This document shows, piece after piece, positions 51,337-58,716 of a stretch of DNA of 64,000 bases (position 1 is its first letter; each line of letters opens with the position of its first letter). A program made the position numbers and the translations under genes. The stretch comes from Engelhardtia mirabilis (GTDB lineage Bacteria > Planctomycetota > UBA1135 > GCA-002686595): positions 4,960,001 through 5,024,000 of the forward strand of contig NZ_CP036287.1 of assembly GCF_007748095.1 (NCBI RefSeq), written 5' to 3'. The notes under the pieces were generated by a model that saw nothing but the letters and a program-made list of their open reading frames with translations, was not told the origin of the DNA and searched no databases.

Positions 51337-52329
51337 CTCCTCGTCGAACCCGACATCCCCGCTGACCGCCACCTGGTAGGCGGAGACCCGGCGCTCGAAG
51401 AAGTTCGACAGCTCCTGCACGTCCTGCAGGTCCATGAACGCGAAGGGGTTCTTGGCCTCGAAGCGCTTGGCCATGCCCAGGTTGCCCAGGCGCTGGTCGG
51501 CGATGAACTCGAGGTACTGGCGCATGTCGCGCATCGACAGGCCCGACACGCCCTGGTTGAGCAGGTCCTCGGCGAAGGCGGTCTCGCACTCGACCGCTTC
51601 CTCGAGCATCTGGACCACGCTGTTGCGGAGCTCGTCGTCGAAGAGCTCGGGCTCTTCCTTGCGGACCGTCTCGACCACTTCCAGGGCGTAGGCCATGTGG
51701 CAGGACTCGTCGCGGAAGACCCAGTTGGTCCCGGCGGCGAGCCCGTTGAGCAGGCCCCTGGAGCGCATGAAGTAGACGTAGGCGAAGGCTGCGAAGAAGA
51801 ACAGGCCCTCGATGCAGGTCGCGAAGCAGATCAGGTTCAGCAGGAACTTCCTGCGGTCCTCCGGGGTGCGACAGGCCTCCATGGACTGGACCGTGTCCAT
51901 CCACTTGAAGCAGAACTCGGCCTTCTTCTTGATCGACGGGATGTTGGTCACCGCCTGGAAGGCCTCTTCGCGCTCCTTGAGGTCCGGGATGTAGGTGTCC
52001 AGCAGGGTCAGGTAGAACTGGACGTGCAGGGCCTCCTCGTAGAGCTGCCGCGACAGGTACATCCGCGCTTCGGGGGCGTTGATGTGCTTGTAGAGGTTGA
52101 GCACGAGGTTGTTGGCCACGATCGAATCACCGGTCGCGAAGAACGCGACCAGGCGGTTGATCATGTGCCGCTCGGCCGGCATCAGCCGGTGCTGCAGGTC
52201 GACCAAGTCGGTCGAGAAGTCGACCTCCTCCACCGTCCAGGTGTTCTTGATGGCGTTGCGGTACATCTCGTAGAAGACCGGGTAGCGCATCGGACGGAGG
52301 GTCAGGTCCATTCCGGGGTCGAGCAGCAT
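51331..52329 (-). CDS. nrdB: Ribonucleotide reductase class I beta subunit
   Basis: 332 residues from ATG 52329. R2 ferritin-like fold: first carboxylate in FFATGDSIVANN (Asp68), EEALHVQFY with Glu99, His102 and a Tyr at 106 in the radical position, then CIEGLFFFAAFAY and FRDESCHMAYAL supplying Glu, Glu and His. The overall wording (IVANNLVLNLYKHINAPEAR, YLSRQLYEEALH) is closest to the class Ic type known from Chlamydia, which has Phe instead of Tyr and Glu instead of Asp; this protein has Tyr and Asp, so a tyrosyl radical is possible. The C-terminal peptide GDVGFDEEF would dock to the alpha subunit. Same strand as nrdA, 274 nt downstream. Confidence 0.95.
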   Translation of the reverse strand: MLLDPGMDLTLRPMRYPVFYEMYRNAIKNTWTVEEVDFSTDLVDLQHRLMPAERHMINRLVAFFATGDSIVANNLVLNLYKHINAPEARMYLSRQLYEEALHVQFYLTLLDTYIPDLKEREEAFQAVTNIPSIKKKAEFCFKWMDTVQSMEACRTPEDRRKFLLNLICFATCIEGLFFFAAFAYVYFMRSRGLLNGLAAGTNWVFRDESCHMAYALEVVETVRKEEPELFDDELRNSVVQMLEEAVECETAFAEDLLNQGVSGLSMRDMRQYLEFIADQRLGNLGMAKRFEAKNPFAFMDLQDVQELSNFFERRVSAYQVAVSGDVGFDEEF

Positions 52330-52603
52330 CGTCTCTTGTTCCTTGGATCCGCTGAGTAGCAGGTCGGGCTCGGTGGCGGTTCGGGCCAGTTGTCGTGGGT
52401 ACTGGCGGCAGTTGGGTACTGGCGGTAGCGCAGCCCGGTTGTAGTCCGGGCCAGCGGTGATTCAAGTCGAGCTGTGGGTCGGCGTTGGTGCCGCCTGGCG
52501 GCGCGCTCGCCGATCGGCGCCAGGCACCGATCGGCTCGTCAGCGCACGATCACCGCGCGAGTGATTCGCACACCGCTCGTCCTGCCCTGTCGCCTCGCAG
52601 CGA
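52330..52603 (-). other. nrdA-nrdB intergenic region
   Basis: 274 nt without a gene. It contains a direct repeat GGGTACTGGCGG (two copies near 52397 and 52415), a hairpin GCCCGG/CCGGGC near 52432-52452 and an imperfect inverted repeat built on GGTGCC(GC)CTGGCG and CGCCAGGCACC (about 52490-52530). It may hold an attenuator or an nrdB-specific promoter; I see no clear -35/-10 pair. Confidence 0.4.
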
Positions 52604-55105
52604 CTACTGGCAGGCTTCGCAGCTCTCGGGGTTCTCGAGTGAGCAGACCACCGCGTCGTTGTCGCTGTAGTCCTTCACGTCGCTGTCGGCTTCTCCCGGC
52701 TGGGCACTGACCGAGCTGTCGGTCTGGCGAATGCGCGTGGCCGGGCGCGAGCGCAGGTAGTAGGTCGTCTTCAGACCCTGCTTCCAGGCGTAGAGATACA
52801 TGGAGCTCAGCTTTCCGATGGTCGGCGTCTCCATGAAGAGGTTGAGCGACTGGCTCTGATCGATGAAGGCCCCGCGCTCGGCGGCCATGTCGATCAAGGA
52901 GCGCTGCGGCACCTCCCAGGCCGTGCGGAAGACCGCACGCAGCTCCGCCGGCAGTTCCTCGAGGCTCTGGATCGAGCCCTCGGCGTTCTTGATGCGCTGA
53001 CGCATCTCCGGCGTCCACTTGCCCAGCTTCTTCAGCTCGAGCACGAGGTAGTTGTTGATCTGCAGGAAGTCGCCCGAGAGCGTCTCGCGCTTGAACAGGT
53101 TCGAGATCTGGGGCTCGATGCACTCGTAGCAGCCGGCGATCGAGGCGATCGTGGCCGTGGGAGCGATGGCCAACATCAGCGAGTTCCGCAGGCCGTGGGT
53201 CTTGATCCGCTCACGCAGGGCATCCCAGCGCGCGGGGTCCTCGACCTCGACGCCGTCCCACAGCTCCCACTGGAACTTGCCCACCGCGGCGCGGGTCTCG
53301 TCGAAGGCGGGGTGCGCCCCGAGCTCCTCGGCCAGCTCGCAGGACATGTCCAGCGCGGCGAAGTAGATCTCCTCCTGGACACGGCGCGAGAGGGCCCGCG
53401 CGCGCTCCGAGTCGAAGGGCAGCCCGAGCTTGAAGAAGACGTCCTGCAGCCCCATCAGCCCCAGGCCCACCGGGCGCCAGCGCTGGTTCGAAGACTTGGC
53501 CTCGGCCGTCGGGTAGTAGTTGATGTCGATCACGCGGTCGAGGTACCGCATGGCGATGCGCGCCACCTGGCGCAGTCGCACGTAGTCGATCTCGCCACCG
53601 ACCACGAAGCGCCCGATGTTGATCGAGCCCAGGTTGCAGACCGCCGTCTCGCCCTGGCTGGTGACCTCGATGATCTCCGTGCAGAGGTTCGACAGGTGCA
53701 CCACGCTGGGCTTGCCGTCGGTGCGCTCGGCGCCGGTCTGGTTGCACTTGCGGTTCGAGGCGTCCTTGAAGGTCATCCAGCCGTTACCGGTCTGGGCCAA
53801 GGTCCGCATCATGCGGCCGTAGAGTTCGCGCGCGGGCACCTTGCGGCTCGCGAGCCCCTCGGCCTCGGCCTGCTCGTAGGCGCGCTCGAACTCCTCGCCG
53901 TAGATGTCCGTGAAGTGAGGCACGACCTTGGGGTCGAACAGCGACCAGTCCTCGCCCGCCTCGACCCGCTTCATGAACAGGTCGGGCACCCAGTTGGCCA
54001 GGTTCAGGTTGTGGGTCCGACGCGCGTCGTCACCGGTGTTGTCGCGCAGCTCGAGGAAGTCCTCGATGTCCGCGTGCCACGACTCGAGGTAGACGCAGGC
54101 CGCGCCCTTGCGCCGACCGCCCTGGTTGACGGCCGCGACCGAGGAGTCGAGCGTCTTGAGCCACGGCACGATCCCGTTGGAGTGGCCGTTGGTGCCGCGG
54201 ATCAACGAGCCCTTCGAGCGGATGCGGTGGTAGGCCAGGCCGATGCCACCGGCGAACTTCGAGAGCTGGGCGACGTCGTTGTAGCGACGGTAGATCGCCG
54301 TCAGGTCGTCCTCGGGCGAGTCGAGCAGGTAGCACGAGCTGAGCTGCGTGCGCTGGCTGCCGGAGTTGAACAGGGTCGGCGAGCTGGGCAGGTAGACCAG
54401 CGAGCTGATCAGGTGGTAGAACTCGATCGCCTCGGCCGGATCCTGGGCCAGGCCGCAGGCCACCCGCATGAAGAAGTACTGCGGCGTCTCGAGCACGTCG
54501 CGACTGTGCGGGTCCTTGAGCAGGTAGCGGTCGTAGACCGTACGCAGCCCGAAGTACTCGAACAGGGCCACGCGCGAGGGGTCGATCGCGTCGTTGAGCT
54601 TGCGCTGGTTCTCCTGCACGAACTCGGCCACTCGCTCGGAGATCAGACCGGCCTCCACGCCGGCCTTGATCGACTGCGAGAAGCTCATGATGTCCTGGTT
54701 GGCGACCTCCTTGTCGATGTAGGTCCCGAGCAGGCGCGCCGCGAGCTTGGAGTACTGCGGTTCCTCGGCGATCAACGAGGCCGCGGTCTGGATCGACAGA
54801 CGGTCGAGCTCGGAGGTCGTCGCGCCGTCGTACAGACCGCTGATCGTGCGGGTCGCGACCCGCAGGGGATCGACTGCGTCGAGGCCGGCTCCGCAGCGCT
54901 GGACAGCGCGCACGATCTTGTTGACGTCGACGGGTTCGGAGCCCCCGTTGCGTTTGCGCACCCGCATGCCCACGGCCTCCGGGGTAGTGACTCCCGCGGA
55001 GCCCTCACCGCTACCCATCGAGCCCGTGCCGGGATCGGGGGTCGGGAGGGCGTACTGAATGGCTTGCTCGGGGTCGGCGAGGCTAGGTTCGTAGGCGCGA
55101 TCCAT
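52604..55105 (-). CDS. nrdA: Ribonucleotide reductase class I alpha subunit
   Basis: 833 residues from ATG 55105. The ATP-cone (about 47-135: VRKRNGGSEPVDVNKIVRAV) gives allosteric activity control. The catalytic barrel has the first redox Cys in LSSCYLLDSPED, the finger loop NLCTEI (Asn, Cys, Glu of the radical site), the second redox Cys in AVCNLGSINIG, and the radical-relay tyrosines in KTTYYLRSRP. The C-terminus CSLENPESCEACQ carries the CxxC used for re-reduction by thioredoxin or glutaredoxin. It makes deoxyribonucleoside diphosphates with NrdB. First gene of the operon; an unusually long, repeat-rich region with a candidate NrdR-controlled promoter lies upstream. Confidence 0.96.
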   Translation of the reverse strand: MDRAYEPSLADPEQAIQYALPTPDPGTGSMGSGEGSAGVTTPEAVGMRVRKRNGGSEPVDVNKIVRAVQRCGAGLDAVDPLRVATRTISGLYDGATTSELDRLSIQTAASLIAEEPQYSKLAARLLGTYIDKEVANQDIMSFSQSIKAGVEAGLISERVAEFVQENQRKLNDAIDPSRVALFEYFGLRTVYDRYLLKDPHSRDVLETPQYFFMRVACGLAQDPAEAIEFYHLISSLVYLPSSPTLFNSGSQRTQLSSCYLLDSPEDDLTAIYRRYNDVAQLSKFAGGIGLAYHRIRSKGSLIRGTNGHSNGIVPWLKTLDSSVAAVNQGGRRKGAACVYLESWHADIEDFLELRDNTGDDARRTHNLNLANWVPDLFMKRVEAGEDWSLFDPKVVPHFTDIYGEEFERAYEQAEAEGLASRKVPARELYGRMMRTLAQTGNGWMTFKDASNRKCNQTGAERTDGKPSVVHLSNLCTEIIEVTSQGETAVCNLGSINIGRFVVGGEIDYVRLRQVARIAMRYLDRVIDINYYPTAEAKSSNQRWRPVGLGLMGLQDVFFKLGLPFDSERARALSRRVQEEIYFAALDMSCELAEELGAHPAFDETRAAVGKFQWELWDGVEVEDPARWDALRERIKTHGLRNSLMLAIAPTATIASIAGCYECIEPQISNLFKRETLSGDFLQINNYLVLELKKLGKWTPEMRQRIKNAEGSIQSLEELPAELRAVFRTAWEVPQRSLIDMAAERGAFIDQSQSLNLFMETPTIGKLSSMYLYAWKQGLKTTYYLRSRPATRIRQTDSSVSAQPGEADSDVKDYSDNDAVVCSLENPESCEACQ

Positions 55106-55522
55106 GGCAGTCGGAAGCGTCGGTCCAGACGGGCGGGGGGTGGGGCTCAGCCGAGGACGGCTGCGCGGAGGACAACTTCGTCCGCCGACCGCGGTGGGCG
55201 GTCGAGCGGATGGCGCTCGAAGCGAGTTCGAGCGTGGCCCGCGATCGCGTCCGGCCGGGCCGGCGCGCGTCGCAGTCGAGTTCAGGTCGCGGCGCCGGCG
55301 AGCGGCGAAGCGTTGGATGGGTGGCGAGTCCCGGCGGGTATCCGCTAGGGCTCGTTCCGGAGCGCGGCGACCGCGCCCGGTGACGAATCAAAGTTGTTGA
55401 CGATTCCCGGCCGAGCCCTCTGGCCCCGCCCGGTCGGGCCATCCAGCCCAGCCGGAATGACCCGGCCGATGCGGAGGGCCAATGGGTCGGAGGACAGCCG
55501 GACTGGAAGACCTCCACGCCCG

Positions 55523-55610
55523 CTCGCCGCCAGTGCGCCAGCGCGGCTCGCCGCCAGTGCGCCAGCGCGGCTCGCCGCCAGTGCGCCAGCGCGGCTCGCC
55601 GCCAGTGCGA
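55523..55610. repeat. Tandem 24-bp repeat (three full copies plus partial)
   Basis: The unit CTCGCCGCCAGTGCGCCAGC plus GCGG starts at 55523, 55547 and 55571 without change, and a fourth copy from 55595 diverges after GCCAGTGCG. A period of 24 keeps frame, so shadow frames translate to repeated Ala/Arg or His-Trp-Arg-Arg peptides. Noncoding by context. Confidence 0.9.
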
Positions 55611-55809
55611 CTGGCCGCCAGTGGGAAGGTCTCGTCGGATCGAGCAGTTCGAGAGCGAGCCGCGCGGGCCCCGGCAGTGGGGCGGCGTGGACAGTTGTTC
55701 TGGGCCGGGCGCCGAGAATCTCGGGCGCCGGTGGAGCGGGTCAGCGACCCGAAGCGGAGCAGAGGGCACCGGAGACGAGCAGAGCGGAGCAGAGGGCACC
55801 GCGGCCATT

Positions 55810-55869
55810 CGCCCGCCCGTCGACCGCCCGCCCGTCGACCGCCCGCCCGTCGACCGCCCGTCCGTCGAC
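55810..55869. repeat. Tandem 15-bp repeat (four copies)
   Basis: CGCCCGCCCGTCGAC at 55810, 55825, 55840 and (one substitution) 55855. Second minisatellite in the same region; unrelated in sequence to the 24-bp array. Confidence 0.9.
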
Positions 55870-56124
55870 CGATCGGACCGACTTGACCGCGCTGCCCCGA
55901 GGAGCCACGCCCGGCGTCGGCCACCGAATCCCTTCGAACCGTCTCCCGGCGCCCTGGCCGGAGGGGAGGTTCAGAGGGGCGGTTCAAGGGTTCAGCGAGT
56001 CCTGCGCGGGGCGATTCGGAGGCTGGCGGCGGTGTCCGGCCGGGATCGTCGGATGGGTCGGCCGCACGCCCGTCGGATCCCCTCGATCGAGCCGAGGGGG
56101 TGCCGGTGAGCGAACGACCAGGAC

Positions 56125-56171
56125 CCCCAAGATATGGGGGTGCCGAGCAGGGTCAACGCAAAAGGATGGGG
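56125..56171 (-). promoter_or_regulatory. Candidate nrd promoter overlapped by paired NrdR-like boxes
   Basis: On the minus strand TTGACC (56156-56151) and TATCTT (56134-56129) are spaced by 16 bp, a good sigma-70 pair pointing toward nrdA. The -10 sits inside the palindrome ACCCCCA-AGATA-TGGGGGT (56123-56141, plus strand). A second, weaker box ending in GGATGGGG occurs exactly 32 bp away (56157-56171; 10 of 15 positions shared). NrdR boxes are known to be palindromes with an ATAT-like core, usually in pairs about three helical turns apart over nrd promoters. Assignment is inference; the distance to nrdA (about 1 kb) is the weak point. Confidence 0.45.
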
Positions 56172-56331
56172 TTTCCCGACCGTGAGGACGTCCATCCAGG
56201 TGCCGCGCAACAGCCCTCCAGAAGGGGGTCAGGAAGCTGCGCTCCAACGGGGTCGAGACACCCCTCGGGGGCCCGACCGACGCCGAGAGTCCTCGCCGCG
56301 CTCGCGCTCGGCCGGATTCGCCCGCGCGAGG

Positions 56332-57582
56332 TCAGATTCGCGGGGACCGGGGCAACCGAGAGCCGCCCGCCTGGGAGCGCCGGACCAGCTGTCGGGCCAC
56401 CGGCGGAGCGGCGCCCATGGCCGCGTCCACGGCCTGTCGCAGGCGCGGCCTCGTCGCCAGGCCGAAGTCGGTCGTCAGCCCCGACGGGCCCTCGCGGAAG
56501 ACCTCGAGCAGGCCGCCGAGATCCTCGATGTTCCCGACGTCGTAGCGCTGCCCCCAACTCCGCAGGGCCGCCGACACTGCAAGCCGATCGCCCCCACCCC
56601 GCGCCAGCAGGAATCGCCCAACCCCCTGGGAGGTCAGACTCTCGACCAGCGCCCGGGCGGCGAGGGGGTCGATCGCCAGCACAGGCCCGAGAAAGTCGAG
56701 GGGGCACTCGAGCAAGGCGCCGGGGCAGGCGTCCGCGAGCTCCTGGAAGCCGATCGAGGCGCCGCTGAGGGGTTCTGCAGCCAGGCGCAGGTCCTGATTC
56801 GAGAAGCCCGACTGGACCAGGATCCGCAGCACCCGGGCGCGCAGCCGGGGGTCCGAATCGAGCCGCAGCCGCGCGCCCTTGTTGCACTGGGCCAGGACGC
56901 CGAGGACCTCGTCCAACGAGGGTTGGAAGCCGTCCTCACCGGCCAGCACCACGTCTCCCTGACCGCCGCGACGAATGGGGATCTCGGCCCATCGCACGGT
57001 CGAGCCGAGGAAGGCGTCGAGATCCTCACGGGTCCCCACGCCGCGCCAGGTGACCTCGGGGGGCGCGGGGCGTGGCTCTGAGCCCTCCGCAGCTTCGGCG
57101 CCGGCGGGGTGCACCACCCCTGCCCGCACCGTGGCGGTGGGGTTCGCCACGGCCAGGTCGGGGGCCGCCACCACGGCGACCTCCGCGCTTCGATCGCCAG
57201 CGAGCGTCTCGGAGCGATCGACGGCATCGCTGCGAGCGTCCACCACCACCGCCGGGCGCCAGCCGGCGCCGCGCCAGTGGTTCAGGTCCAGATCGCCAAA
57301 TCCGAACAGGTCGCCGGGGATGCGGACCTGGTGCGGGGCCGAAAGGGCCCGCAGCCGTCCTAGGGCCTCGTCGCGGCCCCCTTCGCATCGATCGACACTG
57401 ATCGCCGCGCCACTTCCTGGCTGGTTCTGGAACCAGCGCCAGGTCTCGATCAGCTCCGCCCCACCCTGTGCCGGGTCGGCGGGGAGTTGATCGAGTCGCA
57501 GGACGACGAGGAGGCGATCGGCTCGCGCGCTGCGGCGCAGTCGATCGTGGATGGCGGTGGTGACGTCTGCCCAGGTCTGCAT
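56332..57582 (-). CDS. Protein of unknown function
   Basis: 416 residues from ATG 57582; the longer frame to 58005 is antisense to pdxH and low-complexity. I do not recognise a family. There is no signal peptide or transmembrane helix, so it is probably cytosolic. It begins with MQTWADVTTAIHDRLRRSA and alternates hydrophobic strands and amphipathic helices throughout (LLVVLRLDQLP, GAAISVDRCEG, AVVVDARSDAV, EVAVVAAPDLAV, WAEIPIRRGG, ARLRLDSDPRLR, VGRFLLARGG), which suggests an alpha/beta or TIM-barrel-type fold. Divergent from pdxH with a 193-nt gap. The C-terminal 25 residues are basic and likely disordered. Confidence 0.7.
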   Translation of the reverse strand: MQTWADVTTAIHDRLRRSARADRLLVVLRLDQLPADPAQGGAELIETWRWFQNQPGSGAAISVDRCEGGRDEALGRLRALSAPHQVRIPGDLFGFGDLDLNHWRGAGWRPAVVVDARSDAVDRSETLAGDRSAEVAVVAAPDLAVANPTATVRAGVVHPAGAEAAEGSEPRPAPPEVTWRGVGTREDLDAFLGSTVRWAEIPIRRGGQGDVVLAGEDGFQPSLDEVLGVLAQCNKGARLRLDSDPRLRARVLRILVQSGFSNQDLRLAAEPLSGASIGFQELADACPGALLECPLDFLGPVLAIDPLAARALVESLTSQGVGRFLLARGGGDRLAVSAALRSWGQRYDVGNIEDLGGLLEVFREGPSGLTTDFGLATRPRLRQAVDAAMGAAPPVARQLVRRSQAGGSRLPRSPRI

Positions 57583-57775
57583 GGATGCCGGTCGCGCGGG
57601 TCGGGAAGACCTCGCGGCACATTCTTCTACGACGCCCGATACCATCGGCAACGGCCTGACGACGGCTTTGTCACTTCTTCGTGTGCGCTGTCTCCGAATC
57701 GATCCGCCAGGACCAGGCGGCCGCGGGGACGGCGACGGCCTGGTCGCAGGGGCCGCGAGGACCGATAGTGCCGGC

Positions 57776-58414
57776 ATGTCGATCGAAGACCTGCGCCGCG
57801 AATACGCCCGACACGAGCTGAACGAGGGGGCCGCGGACCCCGATCCCCTCGAGCTGTTCGCCCGCTGGTTCCGGGAGGCGCTCGCGTCCGAGGTCTCCGA
57901 ACCCAACGCGATGACCCTCGCCACCGTCGACGCGGACGGGGCGCCGAGGGCCCGCATCGTGCTCTTGAAGGGTGCCGAGGCCGACGGATTCCGCTTCTTC
58001 ACCAACTACGAGAGCGCCAAGGGTCGCGAGCTCGCCGCCGACGACCGCGCCTGCCTGGTGTTCCTGTGGCACGAGCTGGAGCGGCAGGTGCGCGTCGAGG
58101 GCAGGGCCGAGCGGCTCCCCGCCGAGGAGTCCGACCGGTACTTCGCGGCCCGACCCCGCGACAGCCAACTCGGCGCTTGGGCCTCCCCCCAGAGCACCGA
58201 ACTGGTGGGCCGCGCGGCCCTGGAAGCGCACCTGGCCGCGACCATGGACCGTTTCGGACTCGAGGGTCCGGTTCCTCGTCCGCCCCACTGGGGCGGCTAC
58301 CTGCTGCGCCCGACCGCGATCGAGTTCTGGCAGGGGCGGCCCGCGCGGCTCCACGATCGGCTGCGCTACCGGCGCTCCGCCGGCGGTTGGGAACGTCAGC
58401 GCCTGGCGCCCTGA
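57776..58414 (+). CDS. pdxH: Pyridoxamine 5'-phosphate oxidase
   Basis: 212 residues from ATG 57776. Family motifs in order: MSIEDLRREYARHELNE, ADPDPLELFARWFREAL, EPNAMTLATVDADGAPRARI, LLKGAEADGFRFFTNYESAK (FMN phosphate site), ELERQVRVEGRAERL, RPRDSQLGAWASPQS and the C-terminal WGGYLLRPTAIEFWQG and RLHDRLRY with the substrate-binding Arg. It oxidises pyridoxine or pyridoxamine phosphate to pyridoxal phosphate with FMN and oxygen, in the cytosol. Length matches the Escherichia coli enzyme. No other vitamin B6 gene is nearby. A terminator hairpin follows. Confidence 0.96.
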   Translation: MSIEDLRREYARHELNEGAADPDPLELFARWFREALASEVSEPNAMTLATVDADGAPRARIVLLKGAEADGFRFFTNYESAKGRELAADDRACLVFLWHELERQVRVEGRAERLPAEESDRYFAARPRDSQLGAWASPQSTELVGRAALEAHLAATMDRFGLEGPVPRPPHWGGYLLRPTAIEFWQGRPARLHDRLRYRRSAGGWERQRLAP

Positions 58415-58716
58415 GCGAGCAAGGTCGACGCTCGGGGCACCCTGACGCAGGTCGGACAGGCCCTGCGACAAGGGGGAGCTACCCCACTCCCCCTCTTTGG
58501 ACGATACTTGTATCCCCGCGTCGTCCCCCCGTCCGACGCGCCTAGGCTGTCCAGCGACCGCTCAACGACGCCGACTCCGACTCCGGCCCCGTCGGACGTC
58601 ACGCGCGCCGAGCGTGGGATGACCCCAGCCGGACTTGCAGACACGAGTAGAAGAGTCGGGAGTTCGTCGGTACGCCATGCGCCCGGCCAAGCCACAAGCA
58701 CAAGAGCGTCCCCTCC
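58415..58716 (+). other. Gene-free 302-nt gap after pdxH
   Basis: Apart from the terminator at 58471-58498 I see no gene or clear promoter here. The stretch 58550-58716 is likely the 5' leader of the 58717 gene. Confidence 0.5.
58471..58498 (+). terminator. Intrinsic-type terminator of pdxH
   Basis: GGGGGAG (58472-58478) pairs with CTCCCCC (58487-58493), extended by an A-T pair, followed by TCTTT. It lies 57 nt after the pdxH stop. Confidence 0.65.

Larger units (their letters stand above)
55106..56331. other. 1.2-kb gene-free region upstream of nrdA
   Basis: No frame here has plausible coding character; the longer ones are Arg/Pro/Ser strings built from repeats. From right to left it holds a promoter with NrdR-like boxes (56125-56171), a 4 x 15-bp array (55810-55869), a duplicated GAGCAGAGGGCACC (about 55750 and 55787), and a 24-bp array (55523-55610). 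If the promoter is real, nrdAB mRNA has a leader of about 1 kb. Confidence 0.6.

Noticed and set aside
55394..56185. Frames in the nrdA upstream region (both strands)
   Set aside because: Their peptides are translated minisatellites (ARLAASAP or HWRRAALA repeats) and Arg/Pro strings; no family feature and no start context.
56100..56280. Possible structured RNA (SRP RNA, 6S, cobalamin riboswitch) upstream of nrdA
   Set aside because: Several stems can be drawn, but none of the conserved sequence boxes of those RNAs are present; the promoter/operator reading explains the palindrome better.
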